From positions 1-64,000 of the forward strand of contig NZ_BCUG01000015.1 in the NCBI RefSeq assembly GCF_001591165.1: a DNA stretch of 64,000 nucleotides, in the 5' to 3' direction. Source of the stretch: Thauera butanivorans NBRC 103042 (GTDB taxonomy: Bacteria; Pseudomonadota; Gammaproteobacteria; Burkholderiales; Rhodocyclaceae). A program made the position numbers and the translations under genes. The notes under the pieces were generated by a model that was given only the letters and a program-made list of their open reading frames with translations, ran no database searches and was not told the DNA's origin. Positions 56,310 to 64,000 of this stretch are shown piece after piece (position 1 is the stretch's first letter; each line of letters opens with the position of its first letter).

Positions 56310-56726
56310 TCAGGTGCGCTTGCTGCGCACCCGGATGATCACGTCGAGGTGCTCCAGCTCGACGCCCTCGGGCAGGCGCGGCACGCCGACGACCTTCAGT
56401 TCATCGGCGGCGACGTCGCGCACTTCACCGGTATCGACGTCGTACAGGTGGTAATGCGGGTCGGTGTTCGAATCGAACACCACCCGGTCCGGATCGATGA
56501 TCAGTTCGCGTACCAAGTTCTTCTCGCGGAACAGGCGCAGCGTATTGTAGACCGTGGCACGCGAAGTCTCGGGCGCATTGACGCGCACCCGCTCCAGCAC
56601 CTGGTCGGCGGACAGATGGACCGGGCGCGCGAACAGCACGCGCGCAATCTCGATGCGCTGCTGGGTGATCGGAACGCCGACGCTGCGCAGGCAGGCGATC
56701 GCATCTTCGGTGGTGTGAACGTTCAT
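56310..56726 (-). CDS. Fur family regulator of Irr/PerR-like type
   Basis: Fur-superfamily protein of 138 residues. The winged helix is normal (VPITQQRIEIARVLFARPVHLSADQVLERV; SRATVYNTLRLF). The metal half differs from canonical Fur: it has SNTDPHYHLYDVDTG with a His-Tyr-His and no CxxC pairs, ending LEHLDVIIRVRSK. This resembles Irr and PerR-type regulators responding to haem or peroxide. It is transcribed toward exbD, and the cytochrome c peroxidase gene lies upstream on the same strand. The palindrome before that gene is ICE-like, supporting an Irr-type regulator. Confidence 0.85.
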   Translation of the reverse strand: MNVHTTEDAIACLRSVGVPITQQRIEIARVLFARPVHLSADQVLERVRVNAPETSRATVYNTLRLFREKNLVRELIIDPDRVVFDSNTDPHYHLYDVDTGEVRDVAADELKVVGVPRLPEGVELEHLDVIIRVRSKRT

Positions 56727-56762
56727 GTCTCTCTCTGGGCCTCAGGCCTCGATCTTGTCATC

Positions 56763-56793
56763 GGGACGGCACCACGCACCGTGGTGCCGTCCC
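56763..56793. repeat. Perfect inverted repeat upstream of the Irr/PerR-like gene
   Basis: GGGACGGCACCAC-GCACC-GTGGTGCCGTCCC, 13 bp arms, lying between the ccpA terminator and the regulator gene. No T run follows in the direction of the regulator, so it may be a second barrier to readthrough or an operator. Confidence 0.5.
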
Positions 56794-56796
56794 TGC

Positions 56797-56834
56797 AAAA
56801 ACCCCGGCCGTTCCGCCGCAGCGGAACGGCCGGG
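56797..56834 (-). terminator. Terminator of cytochrome c peroxidase gene
   Basis: CCCGGCCGTTCCGC-CGCA-GCGGAACGGCCGGG (14 bp stem, 56803-56834), followed on the minus strand by GTTTTTG, 18 nt past the stop codon. Confidence 0.85.
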
Positions 56835-56851
56835 CCATATCAAGCCGCCCC

Positions 56852-57847
56852 TTACTTCCAGGGATCCGGCTTCGGCGTGTCGTTGGACGACGGCGGCAGC
56901 AGCGGCATCACGAAGGTCGGCTGGTCGCCGGTCAGCGTCTTCAGGAAGGCGACGATGTCGGAGATCTCCTGCTCGCTGTACTTGCGGCCCAGTTGCAGGC
57001 GGCCCATGATGTCGACCGCCTCTTCCAGCGTCGCGGCTTCGCCGTCGTGGAAGTAGGGATAGGTCAGTTCCACGTTGCGCAGCGTCGGCACCTTGAAGTT
57101 CATGCGGTCTTCGTCCTTGCCGGTGACCGCGGCGCGGCCTTCGGCCGGGTTGTTGGTCTTGTACGGCTCGAACAGGCCCATCTTCTGGAACGAGGTGCCG
57201 CCCACGGCCGGGCCGTTGTGGCAGGCCACGCAGCCGCTTTCCTTGAACAGGCCGTAGCCGGCCAGCTCGCGGTCGGTCAGCGCCTTGTCGTCACCCTTCA
57301 GCCACTGGTCGAACGGCGAATTCGGCGTCACCAGGGTTTCCTCGAAGGCCGCGATCGCCTGCGTGATCTTGTCGATGTTGATCGCCGCGGAGCCGAACAC
57401 CGACTTGAACTCGGACACATAGCCCGGAATCGAGCGCAGCGTATCGACCGCCAGATCGTGGGTGAAGGCCATTTCGCCCGGGTTGGCGATCGGGCCGCCC
57501 GCCTGCTCCTTCAGGTCGGCCGCACGGCCGTCCCAGAACTGCGCCACGGCCAGGCTGGAATTCAGCACGGTGGGCGAGTTGATCGGGCCCTGCTGCCACT
57601 TGTCGCCGATCGAGGTCTTCAGATTGTCGCTGCCGCCCATCGACAGGTTGTGGCAGGAATTACAGGAAATGAAGCCCGAGCGCGACAGGCGCGGATCGAA
57701 ATACAGCTTCTTGCCCAGTTCGACCATCGCCGGATTGACGACCTTGGCCGGCTCGATCGGCTGGATCGGTTCTTCGCGGACCGTCGCGGCCCATGCGGAA
57801 CCGGCCACGGCGAGTGCGGAAGCGACCGCGATTGCCTTGATTCTCAT
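56852..57847 (-). CDS. ccpA: Dihaem cytochrome c peroxidase
   Basis: Periplasmic peroxidase of 331 residues that reduces H2O2 with electrons from cytochrome c. It has a signal peptide (MRIKAIAVASALAVAGSAWA) and two haem-binding motifs, C62-NSC-H66 (low-potential, peroxidatic) and C206-VAC-H210. GGSDNLKTSIGDKWQQGPINSPTVLNS and FKVPTLRNVELTYPYFHDGEAATLEEAV are conserved CcpA blocks. Its upstream region holds an ICE-like palindrome, and the neighbouring gene encodes an Irr/PerR-like regulator, so haem or peroxide control is probable. AAGGAGAAT precedes the ATG. Confidence 0.95.
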   Translation of the reverse strand: MRIKAIAVASALAVAGSAWAATVREEPIQPIEPAKVVNPAMVELGKKLYFDPRLSRSGFISCNSCHNLSMGGSDNLKTSIGDKWQQGPINSPTVLNSSLAVAQFWDGRAADLKEQAGGPIANPGEMAFTHDLAVDTLRSIPGYVSEFKSVFGSAAINIDKITQAIAAFEETLVTPNSPFDQWLKGDDKALTDRELAGYGLFKESGCVACHNGPAVGGTSFQKMGLFEPYKTNNPAEGRAAVTGKDEDRMNFKVPTLRNVELTYPYFHDGEAATLEEAVDIMGRLQLGRKYSEQEISDIVAFLKTLTGDQPTFVMPLLPPSSNDTPKPDPWK

Positions 57848-57888
57848 GTTGATTCTCCTTGTGCGCTTGAAAGTGTCCTGCCGCCATT

Positions 57889-57905
57889 TTTAGACGGCGT
57901 CTAAA
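57889..57905. promoter_or_regulatory. ICE-like palindromic operator upstream of ccpA
   Basis: TTTAGAC-GGC-GTCTAAA is a perfect 7-3-7 inverted repeat. It closely resembles the Irr iron control element TTTAGAA-N3-TTCTAAA. A further half-site ATTAGACC lies at about 57914-57921. On the minus strand TTGAAA (-35-like) is adjacent, so occupancy would block ccpA transcription. Confidence 0.75.
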
Positions 57906-58134
57906 TTTCAAAGCCATTAGACCCAGCTCTTCCGGACCGTTTATTGACCGGCGTCAAGAAACATTCACTTGCAACGGTCGCCTGTCACGCCGCGGCTGCA
58001 ATTCGATACACGCCGACACAGGCCAGTCACTATGCTTGGCAGCGTCCAATCCTGGCCGCCGGTCGCAGTACCGCCATTCCGGGCCAAACCCACCCCATTC
58101 CCACCCCATTCCGAACCACTGAACGACGCAAACG
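57906..58134. other. Divergent spacer ccpA/macA
   Basis: The rest of the 287 bp gap. Apart from the ICE-like operator and its half-site nothing definite is seen. A run of C-rich sequence (about 58085-58115) precedes the macA ATG. Frames here are low-complexity shadows. Confidence 0.4.
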
Positions 58135-59562
58135 ATGACCGCCCCACCCTCCCGCCCGAAGAAGAACCGCGCCCTGCGCACCAGCCTCATCGTGCTGGCG
58201 CTCGCCCTTGCCGGCGCCGGCACCTGGCTGGCCTGGCCACACCTGTCCGGCAGCAACGGCGCCGCAGCCTACCAGTTCGCCAGCGTGCAGCGCGGCGACA
58301 TCGAGGACGTCGTCACCGCCACCGGCACGCTGCAGCCACGCGACTACGTCGATGTCGGTGCCCAGGTCTCCGGCCAGTTGAAGAAGATCCACGTCGAAGT
58401 CGGCTCGGTGGTGAAGGCGGGCGACCTGCTCGGCGAGATCGACTCCACCGTGTACCTGTCGAAAGTCGACGCCTCGCGCGCCCAGTTGCGCAACCTGCGC
58501 GCCACGCTCAAGGACCGCGAGGCGCAGCTGGCGCTGGCCCGCATCCAGCTTCGCCGCCAGCAAGCGCTGATGGCCGAGGACGCCACCACCCGGGAAAGCC
58601 TGCAGACGGCCGAAGCCAACGCCAAGTCGGCCGAAGCCTCGCTCGAAGCGCTGCGCGCCCAGATCGAGCAGAACGAATCCAGCCTGCGCGCCGACGAAGC
58701 CAACCTGCAGTACTCCAGCATCCTGTCGCCGATGAACGGCACCGTGGTGTCCATCTCCGCCCGCCAAGGCCAGACCCTGAACACCAACCAGTCGGCGCCG
58801 ACCATCCTGCAGGTGGCCGACCTCACCACGATGACGGTGCAGACCCAGGTGTCGGAGGCCGACATCAGCCGGCTGCGCACCGGCATGGAAGCCTACTTCA
58901 CCACGCTGGGCGGCCAGGGCAAGCGCTGGTACGGCAAGCTGGCCAAGATCGAACCCACGCCCACCGTCACCAACAACGTCGTGCTGTACAACGCGCTGTT
59001 CGACGTGCCCAACGACAACGGCGAACTGATGACGCAGATGACCGCCCAGGTCTATTTCATCGTCGCCCAGGCGCGCGACGTGCTGCAGGTGCCGCTGGGC
59101 GCGCTGAGCCAGATCCGCCCGCTGCAGCCGCAAGGCGCCGGGGCCGGCACGGCCGCTGGCGAGCGCCCGGCACCACGCATGCGGACGGCCGCCGCCGACG
59201 GCGGGGACGGCAGCGACGCCGGCCGCCCCGGCAGGCCGGATGGCCAAGGCCGCGGGCCTCGCGCCCAGACGGGCGCCGAAGCCGGCGCCGCCGGCGAGGC
59301 CTTCCGGCGCACCGGCCGAGGCCCGCGCGAAGGCGGGCAGGTCGCCGCCGGTACGCCACGCCAGGCCACGGTACGGGTGCTCAGGCCCGACAACAGCATC
59401 GAGGAGCGCATCATCACCATCGGCGTCTCCAACCGGGTCGCCGCGCAGGTGCTGTCCGGCCTCGAAGAGGGCGACCGGGTCGTGGCCGGCGCCGCGGCAG
59501 CGGGCGGGAGCCAGCCGGGCGGCAACCGCCCGCCGATGATGGGCCCGGGGCCGCGGCTGTGA
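58135..59562 (+). CDS. macA: MacA-like efflux periplasmic adaptor
   Basis: Membrane-fusion protein of 475 residues joining MacB to an outer membrane channel. It has an N-terminal transmembrane helix (about 17-36), a lipoyl half ([33 protein letters not shown], as pieces), a coiled-coil hairpin (about 100-185) and a beta-barrel region. A low-complexity Gly/Arg/Ala/Pro-rich insert (about 325-405) separates the barrel from a membrane-proximal end ([23 protein letters not shown]). The insert is unusual; see findings. Its stop overlaps the macB GTG. Confidence 0.88.
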   Translation: MTAPPSRPKKNRALRTSLIVLALALAGAGTWLAWPHLSGSNGAAAYQFASVQRGDIEDVVTATGTLQPRDYVDVGAQVSGQLKKIHVEVGSVVKAGDLLGEIDSTVYLSKVDASRAQLRNLRATLKDREAQLALARIQLRRQQALMAEDATTRESLQTAEANAKSAEASLEALRAQIEQNESSLRADEANLQYSSILSPMNGTVVSISARQGQTLNTNQSAPTILQVADLTTMTVQTQVSEADISRLRTGMEAYFTTLGGQGKRWYGKLAKIEPTPTVTNNVVLYNALFDVPNDNGELMTQMTAQVYFIVAQARDVLQVPLGALSQIRPLQPQGAGAGTAAGERPAPRMRTAAADGGDGSDAGRPGRPDGQGRGPRAQTGAEAGAAGEAFRRTGRGPREGGQVAAGTPRQATVRVLRPDNSIEERIITIGVSNRVAAQVLSGLEEGDRVVAGAAAAGGSQPGGNRPPMMGPGPRL

Positions 59563-61532
59563 AGCGCGAGAGCTTCGCCCCCGCCGGCACCCGGGCGGCA
59601 GAAGCCGCCCAGCCGCTGATCGAGCTGTCCGGCATCACGCGGGCCTTCGTCAATGGCGAGGTCGAGACGCGCGTGCTGCACGGCATCGATCTCGTCATCC
59701 ATCCGGGCGAGTTCGTCGCCATCATGGGCGCCTCCGGCTCGGGCAAATCGACGCTGATGAACATCCTCGGCTGCCTCGACCGCCCCACCAGCGGCACCTA
59801 CCGCTTCATGGGCCAGGACGTCTCCGGCTTCGACCGCGACGAACTCGCCCGCCTGCGGCGTGAAGCCTTCGGTTTCGTGTTCCAGAGCTACAACCTGATC
59901 GGCGGCTCCACCGCGCGCGAGAACGTCGAAGTGCCGGCAATCTACTCCGGCATGCCGCCGGCCGAACGCCACGCCCGCGCCGACGCCCTGCTCGCCGCGC
60001 TCGGCCTCGCCGAACGCGGCCACCACCGCCCCAACCAGCTCTCCGGCGGCCAGCAGCAGCGCGTCTCGATCGCCCGCGCACTGATGAACGGCGGCCGCAT
60101 CATCCTCGCCGACGAACCGACCGGCGCACTCGACAGCAAGAGCGGCGAAGACGTCATGAAGCTGCTGCGGCAGCTGTCCGCCGACGGCCACACCATCATC
60201 CTCATCACCCACGCCCGCGAAGTGGCGGAACAGGCCCAGCGCGTCATCGAGATCCGCGACGGCCACGTCGTCGCCGATCCCGGCCCGCGCCTGCCCGAAG
60301 GCCCGGAACCCGACTTCAGCCCGCAGGGCGACCGCAGTTCGTCGCTGGCCGACATCGTCGAAGCCACCCGCACCGCGCTGCGCGCGCTGCGCGCCAACCT
60401 GTTCCGCACCATCCTGACCCTGCTCGGCATCGTCATCGGCGTCGCCTCGGTGATCGCCATGCTCGCCATCGGCGACGGCGCCAAGCAGAAAGTGGTCGAC
60501 CAGATCAGCGCCATGGGCACCGACCTGCTGACCATCCGCCCCGGCGCACCCAACCAGCGCGGCCGCGACACCACCGCCACGCTGGTGCCCGAGGACGTGG
60601 CGGCCATCCGCGACCTGTCCAACATCCGCGCCGCGGTGCCCGAGCAGTCGAGCAGCGTCACGCTGCGCTACGGCGGCAACGACCACCGCACCCAGATCAA
60701 CGGCACGTCGGAAGACTACGTCATCGCGCGCAACTGGGCCGTCGCCACCGGCACCTTCTTCAGCGCCGACGACGTCTCCCGCTACGCCACCGTCACCGTG
60801 CTCGGCCAGACCGTCGCCAAGGCCTTGTTCGTCGATGTCGATCCCGTCGGCCAGTACGTCGTGGTCAACAACATCCCCTTCCAGGTCATCGGCACCATGA
60901 CCGGCAAAGGCGCCACCGCCTTCGGCCAGGATCAGGACGACGTGATCTTCATGCCCTACACCACCTCCAGCCTGCGCATCACCGGCCAGCGCTTCCTGCG
61001 CAACGTCACCGTGGCGGTGGCCGACGTCGGCCGGATCGACGACACCCAGGACGAGGTCCACGCGCTGCTGCTCAATCGCCACGGCAGGGAGGATTTCCAG
61101 ATCCGCAACATGGCCTCGATCATCGACACCGTGTCGGCGACGCAGAACACCCTCACCATCCTGCTCGGCACCGTGGCGGCGATTTCGCTGCTGGTGGGCG
61201 GCATCGGCGTCATGAACATCATGCTGGTGTCGGTCACCGAGCGCACCCGCGAAATCGGCATCCGCATGGCGACCGGCGCGCGCATGAAGAACATCCTGCA
61301 GCAGTTCCTGATCGAGGCGCTGGTGGTGTCGGCCATCGGCGGTGCCATCGGCGTCGCCGCCGGGCTCGGCACTGCGGCCATCATCGCCTTCTTCGGCACC
61401 CAGGTGAAATACACCCTGCTGCCGGTCGTGCTCGCCTTCGGCTGCGCCTTCGCCACCGGCCTGGTGTTCGGCTACCTGCCGGCACGCAAGGCCGCCCGCC
61501 TGGACCCGGTCGTCGCGCTGGCCTCCGAGTGA
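59559..61532 (+). CDS. macB: MacB-like ABC efflux ATPase/permease
   Basis: Fused ABC protein of 657 residues: an N-terminal ATPase (about 20-240; Walker [10 protein letters not shown], signature [13 protein letters not shown], Walker [13 protein letters not shown]) followed by the MacB/FtsX membrane domain (about 270-657) with four helices and a large periplasmic part. [29 protein letters not shown] is the coupling loop (in pieces). The GTG at 59559 overlaps the macA stop; the much longer frame that opens at 57969 is a shadow of macA. With the outer membrane lipoprotein downstream it completes a tripartite pump for macrolides, peptides or other exports. Confidence 0.92.
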   Translation: MKRESFAPAGTRAAEAAQPLIELSGITRAFVNGEVETRVLHGIDLVIHPGEFVAIMGASGSGKSTLMNILGCLDRPTSGTYRFMGQDVSGFDRDELARLRREAFGFVFQSYNLIGGSTARENVEVPAIYSGMPPAERHARADALLAALGLAERGHHRPNQLSGGQQQRVSIARALMNGGRIILADEPTGALDSKSGEDVMKLLRQLSADGHTIILITHAREVAEQAQRVIEIRDGHVVADPGPRLPEGPEPDFSPQGDRSSSLADIVEATRTALRALRANLFRTILTLLGIVIGVASVIAMLAIGDGAKQKVVDQISAMGTDLLTIRPGAPNQRGRDTTATLVPEDVAAIRDLSNIRAAVPEQSSSVTLRYGGNDHRTQINGTSEDYVIARNWAVATGTFFSADDVSRYATVTVLGQTVAKALFVDVDPVGQYVVVNNIPFQVIGTMTGKGATAFGQDQDDVIFMPYTTSSLRITGQRFLRNVTVAVADVGRIDDTQDEVHALLLNRHGREDFQIRNMASIIDTVSATQNTLTILLGTVAAISLLVGGIGVMNIMLVSVTERTREIGIRMATGARMKNILQQFLIEALVVSAIGGAIGVAAGLGTAAIIAFFGTQVKYTLLPVVLAFGCAFATGLVFGYLPARKAARLDPVVALASE

Positions 61533-61569
61533 GGACAGCACCACTTCACGCCACATTCCATCCCCGCCC

Positions 61570-62997
61570 ATGCCCGTTCTCCACTCGCCCCGCCCTTCCA
61601 GGCTCCGCCACCTGGCGGCAGCCGCCGCGCTGATCCTGCTTGCCGGCTGCGCCATCACCGAGCCGGTCGTCAGCCCCGAGTTCGAGCTGCCTGCCGCGTG
61701 GAGCGAAGCACCCGCGCTTCCCGCCAGCGCGCAGGCCGACATTTCCAGCACCTGGTGGCAGCGCTTCGGTTCGCCGCAGCTCGACGCGCTGGTCGCCGAG
61801 GCGATGCTCTCCGCCCCGGACCTGCTGATCCAGGCCGAGCGCGTGGTCCAGGCCGAACTGGCGCTGCGCCAGGCCGGCGCCTCGCTGCTGCCATCACTGT
61901 CGCTCAGCGGCGGCAGCGGCGTGCAGAACGCCGAAGGCAAGGAATCGCAGTCGACCAACGCCGGCCTCAGCGCCCGCTACGAGATCGACCTGTGGGGCCG
62001 GCTGGCCGCCACCCGCGATGCCAGCCACGCCAGCCTGGCCGCGACCCGCTTCGACCGCGACGCCGCACGGCTGTCGATGGCGGCCAACGTCGCCACCCTG
62101 TGGTTCCAGACCCTCGCCCTCGACGAGCGCATCGACATCGCCCGCCAGAACCTGGCGATCGCCGAACGCGTGCTGAAAGTCGTCCAGGCACGCTACGACA
62201 ACGGCGCCGCCTCGGCGCTGGAGCTCAGCCAGCAGCGCAGCACCGTGCTGAACCAGCGTAAGGCCATCGAACCGCTGGAAGTCACCGCGCGCCAGACCCG
62301 CTCGGCACTCGCCATCCTGCTCGGCCGCAGCCCGCAGGCCGGCTTCATCCAGGGCGAGCGGCTGGCACAGCTGCAGGTTCCGGAAGTCGCCGCCGGGCTG
62401 CCTTCGGAGCTCCTGCTGCGCCGCCCCGACCTCGCCTCCAGCGAAGCCCGGCTCGCCGCCGCCGCCGCCAACCTGGCCGCCGCCCGCGCGGCGCTGCTGC
62501 CCAGCATCAGCCTGTCGGCCGGCGCCAGTGCCGCCAGCGCCGAGCTGCTGTCGCTGTCCGGCCACAACAGCGTGCTGTCGCTGTCCGGTTCGCTGCTGCA
62601 GACCATCTTCGACGGCGGCCGCCTCGCCGCCGACGTCGACATCCAGCGTTCGCGCCAGCGCGAACTGGTCGAAACCCACCGGCAGACGGTGCTGGCCGCG
62701 CTGAAGGAAGTCGAGGACGCGCTCGCCAACGCCGTCCGCGACGCCAACCAGGAAAGCGCCCAGCGCGAAATCCTCGCCGAAGCCCAGCGCAGCCTGCGCC
62801 TGGCCGAACTGCGCTACCGCGAAGGCGCCGACGGCCTGCTGACGGTGCTGGACGCACAGCGCGCGCTGTTCTCGGCGCAGGACCAGCTGGCGCAATTGCG
62901 GCTGACAAGGCTGACGGACGCGGTTAACCTCTACCGCGTCCTGGGCGGCGGCTGGAACATGCCGGAAACGCCCGCTGCCGCCCACACCGCAGGCTGA
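61570..62997 (+). CDS. NodT-type outer membrane efflux lipoprotein
   Basis: TolC-superfamily outer membrane lipoprotein of 475 residues. The lipobox LLAGC lies near residue 27. Two repeats of the outer membrane factor fold are visible (LDALVAEAMLSAPDLLIQAERVVQAE; LLLRRPDLASSEARLAAAAANLAAARAALLPSISLSAG) with the duplicated RPDLA motif. The C-terminus LRLTRLTDAVNLYRVLGGGW is typical. It lies 37 nt after macB, so macA-macB and this protein form a pump operon. Confidence 0.92.
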   Translation: MPVLHSPRPSRLRHLAAAAALILLAGCAITEPVVSPEFELPAAWSEAPALPASAQADISSTWWQRFGSPQLDALVAEAMLSAPDLLIQAERVVQAELALRQAGASLLPSLSLSGGSGVQNAEGKESQSTNAGLSARYEIDLWGRLAATRDASHASLAATRFDRDAARLSMAANVATLWFQTLALDERIDIARQNLAIAERVLKVVQARYDNGAASALELSQQRSTVLNQRKAIEPLEVTARQTRSALAILLGRSPQAGFIQGERLAQLQVPEVAAGLPSELLLRRPDLASSEARLAAAAANLAAARAALLPSISLSAGASAASAELLSLSGHNSVLSLSGSLLQTIFDGGRLAADVDIQRSRQRELVETHRQTVLAALKEVEDALANAVRDANQESAQREILAEAQRSLRLAELRYREGADGLLTVLDAQRALFSAQDQLAQLRLTRLTDAVNLYRVLGGGWNMPETPAAAHTAG

Positions 62998-63005
62998 ACC
63001 GACCG

Positions 63006-64000
63006 ATGCCCACCCCGCTGCCCAAGCTGAGCGCCATTCCGCAGGAGATCGCCGCCGTCGGCGACTACGCAGCCCAGGCCCGCGCCCGGGTGGATGACAA
63101 CGCCTGGGCCTACATCGGCAGCGGCGCCGCCGACGAGATCACGTTGCGCGACAACCGCGCCGCCTTCGACCGCATCCCGCTGCACGGGCGGGTGCTGGCC
63201 GACGTGCGCGGCGGCCACACCCGGCTCGAACTGCTCGGCCACAGCCTCGCCCACCCCATCCTGCTGGCGCCGGTGGCCTACCAGAAGCTCGCCCATCCTG
63301 CCGGCGAAACCGGCACCGTACAGGCCGCCGCGGCGCTGGACGCCTGCATGGTGGTCAGCACGCTGGCGAGCTGCACGCTCGAAGACATCGCCCGCCACGC
63401 CGCCGGCCCGCTGTGGTTCCAGCTCTACGTGCAGCCCGACGCCGGCTTCAACCGCCACCTGATCGAACGTGCCGAAGCCGCCGGCTATTCGGCCCTGCTC
63501 ATCACCGTCGACGCCCCGGTCGCCGGCGCGCGCAACCGCGAGCACCGCGCCGGCTTCCATCTGCCGGCCGGCATCGACGCCGCCAACCTGCGCGGCATGC
63601 CGCAGCCCGCCACGCCGCCGCTGCCGGCCGGCGGCAGCCAGGTATTCGACCGCCTGATGGCGCACGCCCCCACCTGGAAGGATCTCGACGCCCTGCGCGC
63701 CGCCACCCGCCTGCCGGTGATCCTGAAAGGCGTCATGCACCCCGACGACGCCGCACTGGCCGTCGCCGCCGGCATCGACGGCATCGTCGTCTCCAACCAC
63801 GGCGGCCGCACGCTCGACACCCAGCCCGCCACCATCGACGCCCTGCCTGCCATCGCCGACCGCGTCGGCGGCGCCGTGCCGCTGCTGCTCGACGGCGGCA
63901 TCCGCCGCGGCACCGACATCGTCAAGGCGATCGCCCGCGGCGCCGACGCCGTCATGATCGGCCGCGCCTGGCTGCACGCCCTCGCCGCCGCCGGCCCGCT
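63006..64000 (+). CDS. FMN-dependent alpha-hydroxy-acid oxidizing enzyme, truncated by window end
   Basis: The TIM-barrel family of lactate dehydrogenase/glycolate oxidase. The visible 331 residues contain AWAYIGSGAADEITLRDNR, PILLAPVAYQKLAHPAGE, WFQLYVQPD, LITVDAPVAGARNREHR, PVILKGVMHPDDA, the catalytic SNHGGRTLD (His-Gly-Gly) and LLDGGIRRGTDIVKAIARGADAVMIGRAWL for FMN phosphate binding. Only the last residues are cut off by the window. The substrate may be L-lactate, glycolate or mandelate; it cannot be told. There is no overlap with the pump gene, and a promoter is not evident. Confidence 0.9.
   Translation, partial: MPTPLPKLSAIPQEIAAVGDYAAQARARVDDNAWAYIGSGAADEITLRDNRAAFDRIPLHGRVLADVRGGHTRLELLGHSLAHPILLAPVAYQKLAHPAGETGTVQAAAALDACMVVSTLASCTLEDIARHAAGPLWFQLYVQPDAGFNRHLIERAEAAGYSALLITVDAPVAGARNREHRAGFHLPAGIDAANLRGMPQPATPPLPAGGSQVFDRLMAHAPTWKDLDALRAATRLPVILKGVMHPDDAALAVAAGIDGIVVSNHGGRTLDTQPATIDALPAIADRVGGAVPLLLDGGIRRGTDIVKAIARGADAVMIGRAWLHALAAAGP

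Noticed and set aside
57969-59558. Large plus-strand frame in front of macB
   Set aside because: The first 530 residues are an out-of-frame shadow of macA; macB begins at the GTG overlapping the macA stop.

Overview
The window is a 64 kb, high-GC chromosomal segment that reads as a betaproteobacterium, most likely a Rhodocyclales member (Thauera/Azoarcus/Zoogloea type). This rests on gene content recognised from memory: a methylmalonyl-CoA propionate route, a Lap-type biofilm adhesin locus, PEP-CTERM proteins with sigma-54 promoters, a 6S RNA next to zapA, and duplicated zinc systems. No rRNA, tRNA, IS element, prophage or CRISPR array was seen.

Layout. 0-7 kb: minus-strand propionyl-CoA/methylmalonyl-CoA operon (mutase, MeaB chaperone, pccB, pccA) with a divergent GntR/FCD regulator to 7.9 kb. 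8-13.4 kb: a PEP-CTERM protein, a CNNM/CorC-type membrane protein, the yjcH-actP acetate uptake pair, and a divergent enoyl-CoA hydratase. 13.4-26.8 kb: a complete Lap-like locus. It has a TolC-type outer membrane protein, LapG protease, LapD c-di-GMP receptor, LapB/LapC type I secretion components, an orphan LuxR regulator and a compact Thr-rich LapA-like adhesin. A glycosyltransferase and a small conserved protein follow directly. 27-28.3 kb: a second PEP-CTERM gene behind a textbook sigma-54 promoter and an AT-rich spacer with a C12 tract.

28.3-35.1 kb: zinc region. A zrg-like operon (DUF2796, ABC ATPase, permease, DUF3299) runs divergently from zur, a small membrane protein, znuC, znuB and znuA, with a Zur-type palindrome between them. 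35.3-40.5 kb: TauE/SafE exporter, 6S RNA, zapA and a small coiled-coil gene, ilvD, yceH-like, lgt. 40.6-46.2 kb: malonyl-CoA decarboxylase, then an overlapping trio of a GGDEF/EAL protein, a porin-like protein and a PstS-like periplasmic protein. 46.3-52.9 kb: metNIQ and cysTWA-cysB, the latter preceded by a possible translationally coupled small ORF. 53.1-57.9 kb: iron region: Fur box, hemP, bfd-bfr, tonB-exbB-exbD, an Irr/PerR-like Fur homologue, and a dihaem cytochrome c peroxidase with an ICE-like operator. 58.1-63 kb: macA-macB-NodT-type efflux system. The window ends inside an FMN-dependent alpha-hydroxy-acid oxidase gene.

The most interesting parts are the compact adhesin with strict Thr alternation plus its glycosyltransferase neighbour, the pair of PEP-CTERM genes sharing the same sigma-54 promoter geometry, and the ICE-like operator beside an Irr-like regulator. 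All functional assignments are from sequence reading and memory of protein families; no database search was run.
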